Assembly: GCA_016297165.1 (NCBI GenBank)
Contig: JAEDHF010000037.1
Coordinates: 1-12,541 of the forward strand
DNA length: 12,541 nt
Source: Oscillospiraceae bacterium
GTDB lineage: Bacteria; Bacillota; Clostridia; Oscillospirales; Ruminococcaceae
Direction of reading: 5' to 3'
Shown: positions 6,490-12,541 of the stretch, in pieces
How positions within the stretch are numbered: the first letter of the stretch is position 1
Layout of the letters: every line of letters starts with the position of its first letter
Translations under genes and position numbers: made by a program
Notes under the pieces: model-generated
Seen by the model: only the letters and a program-made list of their open reading frames with translations
Databases searched by the model: none
Told to the model about the DNA's origin: nothing

Positions 6490-8490
6490 TTACGACGTAG
6501 TCATACGGCAGTAAGGCTTATTTTTAATTTTTCTGATACTGCCCATAACGTTTCGGGAAATTCCGTCGTCCTCATATAGCTCATATTCCGCCCCCTCATA
6601 GCCTAAAAGGGAAAGGTGGTCGGAATCGAGACTTTCCGTGTTTTTCGCTGATTTTCCTACGGGAATAGCCTTACCCTTACGGATAAAGAAGATAAGCTCC
6701 TTAAGGTCGGCTTTTACATAATGATGCCCCTTCGGGAGCGGCTCACAGTCGTAATCCTCAAGGCTTCTCATTCTTATAAGAAGCATTTCCTCGGGGAGAT
6801 AGACATATCTTCCCTTAGCGTTTCGTGTACAAACGGGAGCAAGCATAAGCTCGCTTCCTAAAAGAACCTGGTCCTCTGTGTTTCTTGCTGCTTCGTCCTT
6901 AAAATCGAAGCCTAAGGGACGGAACATCATATCGTCGTTTGTTGCCGCTTTCATAAACTCGCTGTAGAGATAGGGGATAAGACCGTATCTTATCTCTATC
7001 ATTTTTTTGCAGTCCTCACAGTTACGGAATCTGTAAAGCTCCTGCTCCCTTGTACCGAGGGCGGAATGGTTTCTCATAAGGGGCATAAAGACAGAAAGCT
7101 GGAGCCAGCGCAGCATAAGCTCCTCCGTAGTGTCACAGCCGAAGCCTCCCGTATCTGCGCCGGTATAGAGAAAGCCCACCATATTAAGGGACGCAGTCAT
7201 CTGCATATTCATAAGCAGGTGTGACCACCAGGATTTATTGTCCCCCTGCCATATTCCTCCGTAACGGTGTGCGCCGATATAGGAGGAACGGGAAAACATA
7301 AGTATTCTTTTATCGGGAGAAAGTCTTTCGAAGGCTTCTCCTGCCGCCTTAGTCATATTGAAGCCGTAGAGGTTATGAAGCCTGCAGTGGGGAACCGATT
7401 TCTCTCCTACATTATGGAAGAATTCATCATAATCTCCCTCGTTATTGCTTAACCCGTTAACAATTCCAGTAAATTCGAAGAATTCCGATATACCCATATT
7501 CTTTTTCCCAAGCTCGTTTATCCGCTCCAGCACCTCGTTAAGACGCTTTTCCGAATAGAAGATAGCCGGCTCGTTCATATCGTTCCAGAAGCCCTCTATC
7601 CCCATATCCAGCAATACGGAATACTTGTCTCCGAACCATTCTCTCGCCTTCGGGTCAAGAAAATCGGGGAAATGGACTCTTCCCGGCCATACTGCGGCGA
7701 TGAAGGGGTTTCCTTCTCTGTCGGTACAGAAATACCCCTTTTCGACGCCTTCCTCATAGACGCTATAGCCCTTTTCGATTTTTACTCCTGCGTCGATAAT
7801 GGGAACAAGGCGTATTCCCTCTTTTTTCATATCCTCACAAAGACCCTTAAGGTCGGGAAAGGCTTCCTTATTAACGGTAAAATCCTTATAATCCTCCATA
7901 TAGTCTATATCGAGATAAATACTGTCGAGAGGAATATTGTTTTCACGATAACGACGGGCTACCTCCCGTATATCCTCCTCGCATTTATAGCCCCAGCGGC
8001 TCTGGCCGTAGCCGAATGCCCATTTCGGCGGTATATAGCTTTTACCGATAAGCTTTCTGAACTGTTTTACAATATCCCTTTCGCTGTTTCCTGTAATAAT
8101 ATAGACGTCCATATCCATATTTTCGGCGGTTATGGTAAGCTCGTCCCTGTTGGTATAGCCGATATCGAACTCCATAAAGCCGGGATAATCGAAGAAAACC
8201 CCGAAAAGCTCTTCCCCCGAGATTATGAGAAAATTATGAGCGCCGTAAAGAGAAAGGGTATCCTCCTGATGATGAGGATTATCGCTGTTCCTGCTGATGT
8301 ATTTCTTGCCACGCTTGTTAATTCCTCCGACCTGTTCGCCGAGACCATATACAATATCGTTATCCGAAAGCTTATAGAAAAAGCCTTTATCAATAGTAGT
8401 AAAAAAGGGGATTTCTCCCTCGGAAGGGGTAAGCCTTTCAACCGTCGCAAAGGTCTCGAAGGGCTTGCCCAGTACAAATTTCTCTATCAT
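6490..8490 (-). CDS. GH31 family glycoside hydrolase (alpha-glucosidase type)
   Basis: A 666-residue enzyme, predicted to remove alpha-linked glucose (or xylose) from oligosaccharide ends. The N-terminal beta-sandwich (about 1-150) is followed by the TIM barrel, beginning at PPKWAFGYGQSRWGY (154-168). Further family features are the barrel strand YLDIDY (192-197), the nucleophile D304 in GFWNDMNEP, R401 in FSRSSYIGAHRY, the acid/base D417 in WQGDNKSWW, and TGADTGGF (443-450). The barrel and a short C-terminal beta region ending after YEDDG complete the protein; length is normal for compact members. There is no signal peptide, so it acts in the cytoplasm on imported oligosaccharides. The start at 8490 is chosen because GGAGG lies 7 bases upstream; an in-frame ATG 15 codons earlier would overlap the promoter. 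Specificity between alpha-glucosidase and alpha-xylosidase cannot be settled by eye. Confidence 0.92.
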   Translation of the reverse strand: MIEKFVLGKPFETFATVERLTPSEGEIPFFTTIDKGFFYKLSDNDIVYGLGEQVGGINKRGKKYISRNSDNPHHQEDTLSLYGAHNFLIISGEELFGVFFDYPGFMEFDIGYTNRDELTITAENMDMDVYIITGNSERDIVKQFRKLIGKSYIPPKWAFGYGQSRWGYKCEEDIREVARRYRENNIPLDSIYLDIDYMEDYKDFTVNKEAFPDLKGLCEDMKKEGIRLVPIIDAGVKIEKGYSVYEEGVEKGYFCTDREGNPFIAAVWPGRVHFPDFLDPKAREWFGDKYSVLLDMGIEGFWNDMNEPAIFYSEKRLNEVLERINELGKKNMGISEFFEFTGIVNGLSNNEGDYDEFFHNVGEKSVPHCRLHNLYGFNMTKAAGEAFERLSPDKRILMFSRSSYIGAHRYGGIWQGDNKSWWSHLLMNMQMTASLNMVGFLYTGADTGGFGCDTTEELMLRWLQLSVFMPLMRNHSALGTREQELYRFRNCEDCKKMIEIRYGLIPYLYSEFMKAATNDDMMFRPLGFDFKDEAARNTEDQVLLGSELMLAPVCTRNAKGRYVYLPEEMLLIRMRSLEDYDCEPLPKGHHYVKADLKELIFFIRKGKAIPVGKSAKNTESLDSDHLSLLGYEGAEYELYEDDGISRNVMGSIRKIKNKPYCRMTTS

Positions 8491-8523
8491 AGGAAAACCT
8501 CCGTATAAATCCATTATAGTTTC

Positions 8524-8552
8524 AGTATATATCATTCTGCGACAAAAATCAA
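8524..8552 (-). promoter_or_regulatory. Promoter of the GH31 gene
   Basis: On the minus strand TTGATT (8552-8547) and TATACT (8529-8524) are spaced by 17 bases. The start near 8517 gives a leader of about 26 bases that contains the GGAGG site. This leaves too little RNA for translation from the upstream in-frame ATG at 8535, supporting the start at 8490. Confidence 0.6.
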
Positions 8553-8628
8553 CTGCTTACCGCTGATATTTCTGCATATAATCGTGCTGTTTTTCTTCTA
8601 TAATGGGTATAATGTCAATAAGGAAGAC

Positions 8629-8662
8629 TTTTTCGCAAAAATTGTATTTTTTTGGCGAAAAA
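8629..8662. repeat. Inverted repeat abutting the pot operon promoter
   Basis: TTTTTCGC (8629-8636) and GCGAAAAA (8655-8662) form a perfect 8-base inverted repeat around an 18-base spacer of A and T runs, which itself can pair (AAAAA with TTTTT). It ends three bases before the -35 box of the pot promoter. It could be an operator or a bent upstream region. It is upstream of the predicted transcription start, so it is unlikely to act as RNA. Function is inference. Confidence 0.4.
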
Positions 8663-8665
8663 CTA

Positions 8666-8694
8666 TTGACAATAGCTCTTTAACATATTAAACT
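8666..8694 (+). promoter_or_regulatory. Promoter of the potABCD operon
   Basis: A perfect TTGACA (8666-8671), a 17-base spacer and a weak TAAACT -10 box (8689-8694) give a start near 8701 and a leader of about 37 bases to the potA ATG. Several TATAAT hexamers further left (8577, 8599, 8608) lack -35 partners at normal spacing. Confidence 0.6.
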
Positions 8695-8737
8695 ATATAC
8701 GCATGCTTTTGCTATTAAACAGGAAGGAAAAAGCCTA

Positions 8738-9781
8738 ATGGAAAATATCATAAGTCTTAAGAATATCGTTGTTAACTTCGACAATGAACAAATACTTAAA
8801 TGCATAAATCTCGATATAAAGGATAAGGAATTCGTTACCCTTTTAGGACCCTCGGGCTGCGGAAAGACCACAACTCTCCGCATTATCGGCGGCTTTTTAA
8901 CCCCGGACAGCGGCGATGTTATGCTCGAAGGAAAGCGAATAAACGACCTCCCTCCCCATAAAAGGGACGTTAATACGGTTTTCCAGAGATACGCTCTTTT
9001 CCCTCACCTTAACGTTTACGACAATATCGCCTTCGGCTTAAGGGTAAAAAAGCTTCCCGAAAAGGAAATTCAGAAAAGAGTGGGCGAAATGCTGGAAATG
9101 GTTAACCTTATGGGCTACGAGAAACGCTCCGTAAACCGCCTTTCGGGAGGTCAGCAGCAGCGTGTCGCCATAGCGAGAGCCCTCGTAAACCGTCCTAAAA
9201 TCCTGCTTTTAGACGAGCCTCTCGGCGCTCTCGACCTTAAGCTCCGTAAGGATATGCAGACTGAGCTCCGAAAGATTCAGCAGGCTCTCGAGCTTACCTT
9301 CGTGTATGTAACCCACGATCAGGAGGAGGCGCTCACCATGAGCGATACCGTAGTAGTTATGAATAACGGTACAATTCAGCAGATAGGCTCCCCCACCGAT
9401 ATCTATAACGAGCCCATAAATGCCTTCGTAGCCGACTTTATCGGCGAAAGCAATATCGTTAACGGAAAAATGCCCGAGGACTGTCTCGTTGAATTCGCAG
9501 GTAAGCAGTTCAAATGCGTAGATAAGGGCTTCTCCCCCGACGAAACCGTTGACGTTGTGGTACGTCCCGAGGATGTTAAGATTATTCCCGCCTCGGAAGC
9601 TAAGCTTACAGGCATTGTTGAATCGGTAGTATTCAAGGGTGTGCACTACGAAATGATAGTGGACAGCGTTGACCACAAATGGATGATACATTCCACGAAA
9701 TACGAGCCCGAGGGTACAATGATAGGTATGACCTTCGACCCCTACGATATCCATATTATGAAAAAGCTTAAGGAGGACTGA
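8738..9781 (+). CDS. potA: Spermidine/putrescine ABC transporter ATP-binding protein PotA
   Basis: The 347-residue ATPase powers polyamine uptake from the cytoplasmic face of the PotBC channel. Nucleotide-binding motifs are all intact: Walker A GPSGCGKTT (37-45), Q-loop Q83 in VFQRYALFPH, signature LSGGQQQR (135-142), Walker B LLLDEP (156-161) and switch H193 in VTHDQEE. A C-terminal TOBE-type regulatory domain (about 240-345) includes VVVRPEDV (273-280). These match PotA/CysA-like importers, and the following PotB, PotC and PotD genes fix the polyamine assignment. The ATG at 8738 has an AGGAAGGA site about 9 bases upstream. The last codons carry the AGGAGG site for potB, and only two bases separate the genes, suggesting translational coupling. 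Confidence 0.95.
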   Translation: MENIISLKNIVVNFDNEQILKCINLDIKDKEFVTLLGPSGCGKTTTLRIIGGFLTPDSGDVMLEGKRINDLPPHKRDVNTVFQRYALFPHLNVYDNIAFGLRVKKLPEKEIQKRVGEMLEMVNLMGYEKRSVNRLSGGQQQRVAIARALVNRPKILLLDEPLGALDLKLRKDMQTELRKIQQALELTFVYVTHDQEEALTMSDTVVVMNNGTIQQIGSPTDIYNEPINAFVADFIGESNIVNGKMPEDCLVEFAGKQFKCVDKGFSPDETVDVVVRPEDVKIIPASEAKLTGIVESVVFKGVHYEMIVDSVDHKWMIHSTKYEPEGTMIGMTFDPYDIHIMKKLKED

Positions 9782-9783
9782 AA

Positions 9784-10593
9784 TTGAAAAAGCTTAAAGT
9801 ATTTGCGGCTCCTTATCTTGTATGGATGATTGTTTTTATAGCAGTCCCCCTTCTTATGGTAGCCTACTTCGCCTTTACCGACGATAACGGAGCCTTTACC
9901 GTTGAGCATATTGCCAACGTGGGACAATACGCAAACATATTTATCCGCTCGATATGGCTCGCCCTTATCGCTACGGTAATATGCCTTATAATCGCCTATC
10001 CTGTAGCCTTTATGCTGTCCCGTATGAAAAAGCATCATCAGGGTACAATGCTTATGATAGTAATGCTCCCTATGTGGATGAATTTTCTGCTGAGAACCTA
10101 CGCCTGGATGACCCTTTTAGGCAATAACGGGCTTATAAACTATCTTTTCAGCCTTATCGGTTTAGGTCCCTTCAAGCTTATAAATACCGAAGGTGCCGTT
10201 GTCCTCGGTATGGTGTATAACTACCTGCCCTTTATGATACTGCCCCTTTATTCGGTAATGGTGAAGATTGATAAATCCGTTCTTGAAGCCGCCTCCGACC
10301 TTGGCTGCAACAGTGCTTCCACCCTTTTCAGGGTTGTTATCCCCTTAAGCGTTCCGGGAATAATGTCGGGAATTACCATGGTTTTCGTCCCGGCAATCAG
10401 TACCTTTATTATTTCCAGAATGTTAGGCGGCGGCTCGAATCTCCTTATCGGCGACCTTATTGAAATGCAGTTCCTCGGAAACTCCTACAATCCCCATTTG
10501 GGTGCAGGTATCTCCCTTGTTCTTATGGTAATAATCCTGCTGATTATGACGATAATGAACCAGTTCGACCCCGACGACCAGGTTCTTATATAA
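9784..10593 (+). CDS. potB: Spermidine/putrescine ABC transporter permease PotB, TTG start
   Basis: A 269-residue channel subunit of the polyamine importer, with about six membrane helices; the first spans roughly residues 8-30. The cytoplasmic EAA loop that docks on PotA is at 168-188 (EAASDLG, then a conserved I-P-L after about ten residues). The start is TTG at 9784: AGGAGG lies at 9771-9776, 7 bases before it, and no ATG is better placed. The N-terminal MKKLK resembles the PotA C-terminus and the PotC start at the DNA level. Length and layout are normal for PotB. Confidence 0.93.
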   Translation: MKKLKVFAAPYLVWMIVFIAVPLLMVAYFAFTDDNGAFTVEHIANVGQYANIFIRSIWLALIATVICLIIAYPVAFMLSRMKKHHQGTMLMIVMLPMWMNFLLRTYAWMTLLGNNGLINYLFSLIGLGPFKLINTEGAVVLGMVYNYLPFMILPLYSVMVKIDKSVLEAASDLGCNSASTLFRVVIPLSVPGIMSGITMVFVPAISTFIISRMLGGGSNLLIGDLIEMQFLGNSYNPHLGAGISLVLMVIILLIMTIMNQFDPDDQVLI

Positions 10594-10606
10594 AGGAGGC
10601 GGTACA

Positions 10607-11404
10607 ATGAAAAAGCTTGGAAAAATCTATATGGCTCTGGTACTCTTCTTCCTTTATATACCGATTTTTGTACTGATTGTCTTTTCCTTTAACGAGACGA
10701 AAAGCCGTTCTGTTTTCAGCGGTTTTACCTTAGAATGGTACGAGCGGCTTTTTAAGAACGAGATAATTATCTCCTCCCTTATCAACACAATCATTATCGC
10801 CGTTGTAGCAAGCATAGCCGCAACAGTTCTGGGTACCCTCGCCGCTATCGGAATAAACTCAATGCGAAAGGTACCTAAGGCTATCGTCCTTAATGTTACA
10901 AATATGCCCGTTATTAACCCCGAAATTGTTACGGGTGTATCTCTTATGCTTCTTTTCGTATTCTTCGCCGCAAGAATGAATTTCGAATTCGGTTTTGTTA
11001 CCCTTCTTATCGCTCATATTACCTTTAACGTGCCCTACGTTATCCTTAACGTAATGCCGAAATTCAAGCAGATGGACCCCAACCTCTTCGAAGCGGCGCA
11101 GGATCTGGGCTGCAGCCCCTTTTCCGCTCTGTATAAGGTTATTCTGCCCGAGATTATGCCCGGTATCGTAAGCGGCTTTCTTATGTCCTTTACCTTCTCT
11201 CTCGACGATTTCGTAGTAAGCTATTTTACCAGCGGCTCAACCTCACAGACTCTCCCGATAACTATCTATTCAATGACCCGAAGAAAGATTTCCCCCGAGA
11301 TAAACGCTCTTTCTACCCTTATTTTTATCGTTGTAGTTATCGTACTTATCGTAAAGAATATTATTGAAAACCGACAGTTCAAAAAGGAGAAAAGGGAAGC
11401 CTAA
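10607..11404 (+). CDS. potC: Spermidine/putrescine ABC transporter permease PotC
   Basis: The second 265-residue channel subunit, pairing with PotB. It has about six membrane helices, with the EAA loop at 162-187 (EAAQDLG, later ILPEIMPGI) and the LDDFVVSYFTSG segment (199-210) characteristic of PotC. An AGGAGG site precedes the ATG, 13 bases after the potB stop. The charged C-terminal tail ends in a TAA that overlaps the potD ATG by one base (TAATG), a classic coupled arrangement. Confidence 0.94.
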   Translation: MKKLGKIYMALVLFFLYIPIFVLIVFSFNETKSRSVFSGFTLEWYERLFKNEIIISSLINTIIIAVVASIAATVLGTLAAIGINSMRKVPKAIVLNVTNMPVINPEIVTGVSLMLLFVFFAARMNFEFGFVTLLIAHITFNVPYVILNVMPKFKQMDPNLFEAAQDLGCSPFSALYKVILPEIMPGIVSGFLMSFTFSLDDFVVSYFTSGSTSQTLPITIYSMTRRKISPEINALSTLIFIVVVIVLIVKNIIENRQFKKEKREA

Positions 11405-12541
11405 TGAAAAAAGGAATATATAAAATTGCCGCTCTTTTAGCCTCGGTGGCAGTCTTAGCCTCCTGCACGCACAGCGAAACAACAGAGGCAGGCGAAGAAG
11501 AGGAAGAACTCGAAGCACAGACCCTTACCGTAGAGGACGAGGAATACTACGCTCGCTTTAAAGGACAGGGCATTTCCATAAACGTCTATAACTGGGGCGA
11601 ATATATCTCAACAGGAGCGGAGGAAGGCACCCTCAACGTAAACGGCGAATTCGAAAGGCTTACGGGCATTAAGGTGAACTACACCAACTACGCCACCAAC
11701 GAGGAGCTTTACGCTAAGCTTAAGGGCGGCGGAGCAAGCTACGATATAATTATCCCCTCGGACTATATGATATCAAAAATGATTAAGGAGGAAATGGTTC
11801 AGCCCCTTAATTTCGATAATATCCCGAATTTCAAGTATATTATGGATAATTTCAGAAATCCCGATTATGACAGAGAAAACCTTTACTCCGTACCCTACAC
11901 CTGGGGAACGGTAGGGCTTATCTACGATTCAACGGTAGTAGATATTCCCGAGGAGGAAATCGACTGGGACATACTCTGGAACGAGGATTATCTCGACCAG
12001 ATTCTTATGTTCGATAACCCACGTGACGCCTTTGCTATTGCAGAGCTTATGCTTGGCTACTCCCTTAACACCGAAAGCTCCGAGGAGCTTCAGGCGGCGG
12101 CGGACAAGCTTACCCAGCAGAAAAAGGTGGTGCAGGGCTATGTAATGGACGAAATCTTCGATAAAATGGCGGCAGGTGACGCCTGGATCGCTCCCTATTA
12201 CGCCGGGGACGCCCTTACTATTCTTGAACAGAACGAGGACCTGCGCTTTGTAGTCCCGAAAAGCGGTACAAACCTCTTTATCGACGCTATCTGTATCCCC
12301 TCCTGCGCTAAGCAGAAGGAAGCGGCTGAAATGTATATCAATTTCCTTTGCGAGCCCGATATAGCCTTTGCGAATATTGATTATATATGCTATTCTACCC
12401 CTCATTCCGCCGCCTTTGATATGCTGGACGAGGAGACCCGTACAAGCACGGTTTCCTATCCCGACGAGGAATTTATCGCCGCCGAAACGGAAATTTTCGT
12501 TAACCTTTCCGACGAAGCGAACAGGGAAATGCAGGAGCTAT
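11404..12541 (+). CDS. potD: Polyamine-binding lipoprotein PotD, 3' end outside window
   Basis: This is the extracellular substrate-binding subunit of the PotABCD importer. I translated 379 codons to the window edge; known PotD proteins are about 350 residues and this one has a longer N-terminus, so the end is probably near. A lipoprotein signal is clear: basic MKKGIYK, a hydrophobic core, then lipobox VLASC with C21 as the lipid anchor, followed by a very acidic tether (about 22-48). The solute-binding fold starts at VYNWGEYIS (61-69); other PotD-type blocks are VPYTWGTVGLIY (163-174), MFDNPRDAF (202-210), LGYSLNT (217-223), APYYAGDA (263-270) and LFIDAICIP (291-299). D294 matches the key amine-binding Asp of E. 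coli PotD (D257 from memory), whereas the positions of D168 and W255 appear as N205 and F292. Start ATG 11404 overlaps the potC stop; spacing to the purine-rich stretch upstream is loose. Confidence 0.93.
   Translation, partial: MKKGIYKIAALLASVAVLASCTHSETTEAGEEEEELEAQTLTVEDEEYYARFKGQGISINVYNWGEYISTGAEEGTLNVNGEFERLTGIKVNYTNYATNEELYAKLKGGGASYDIIIPSDYMISKMIKEEMVQPLNFDNIPNFKYIMDNFRNPDYDRENLYSVPYTWGTVGLIYDSTVVDIPEEEIDWDILWNEDYLDQILMFDNPRDAFAIAELMLGYSLNTESSEELQAAADKLTQQKKVVQGYVMDEIFDKMAAGDAWIAPYYAGDALTILEQNEDLRFVVPKSGTNLFIDAICIPSCAKQKEAAEMYINFLCEPDIAFANIDYICYSTPHSAAFDMLDEETRTSTVSYPDEEFIAAETEIFVNLSDEANREMQEL

Noticed and set aside
7672..8508. 278-codon open frame opposite the GH31 gene
   Set aside because: It mirrors the GH31 coding strand, shows no domain logic and lacks a plausible start signal.
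8491..8535. Upstream ATG adding 15 residues to the GH31 enzyme
   Set aside because: It overlaps the -10 region of the best promoter and lies upstream of the predicted transcript start; the ATG at 8490 has GGAGG.
8577..8613. Three TATAAT hexamers on the plus strand left of the pot promoter
   Set aside because: None has a -35 match at 16-18 bases; expected by chance in AT-rich DNA.
11929..12405. 158-codon open frame opposite potD
   Set aside because: Antisense shadow of a clear PotD coding region.
1..12541. CRISPR arrays, tRNAs, rRNAs, insertion sequences, prophage or defence genes
   Set aside because: No regularly spaced repeats, cloverleaf sequences, transposase motifs or terminal inverted repeats were seen; gene content is housekeeping-like.

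Overview
The window looks like chromosomal DNA of an anaerobic gut Bacillota, probably a Ruminococcus/Oscillospirales-type Clostridia. The basis is moderate GC, strong AGGAGG-type ribosome binding sites, sigma-A-like promoters with 17-base spacers, and gene content: a SEDS wall protein, an AGCS alanine carrier, a Firmicutes-type PotABCD system, GH31, and a secreted transglutaminase-like protein with chitobiase C-terminal-type repeats. This taxonomic call is inference. There is no sign of phage, insertion sequences, CRISPR, tRNA or rRNA.

Layout, left to right. (1) 1-730, minus: 5' part of a FtsW/RodA-family (SEDS) membrane protein, cut by the window edge. (2) 731-1056: a divergent control region with promoters on both strands, a 13-base direct repeat and a structured leader of about 150 bases in front of (3) a GNAT acetyltransferase (1057-1683, plus). 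(4) A bidirectional terminator separates it from (5) a cation:proton antiporter (1731-2930, minus). The antiporter has its own promoter and a leader of about 150 bases ending in an intrinsic terminator, which fits a transcription-attenuating riboswitch. (6) 3112-4593, minus: an AGCS sodium:alanine/glycine symporter whose last codons carry the antiporter promoter. (7) 4837-6432, minus: a secreted transglutaminase-like protein. (8) 6490-8490, minus: a cytoplasmic GH31 alpha-glucosidase-type enzyme. (9) 8738-12541+, plus: the polyamine ABC operon potA-potB-potC-potD, with potD running off the window.

Functionally, AGCS brings in sodium with an amino acid, and the antiporter can expel monovalent cations in exchange for protons, so the adjacent pair could form a sodium circuit. 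PotABCD imports spermidine/putrescine: lipoprotein PotD captures, PotB/PotC form the channel, PotA hydrolyses ATP. GH31 and pot diverge from a shared 247-base control region with an inverted repeat beside the pot promoter.

The most promising items are the two structured leaders. The antiporter leader has a consensus promoter, several hairpins and a 16-position terminator stem with a U-tract. The GNAT leader has an 11-bp stem whose loop can form a 7-bp pseudoknot, and the same upstream strand could instead pair next to the ribosome binding site. I could not match either to a known riboswitch class from memory, so whether they are new is open.
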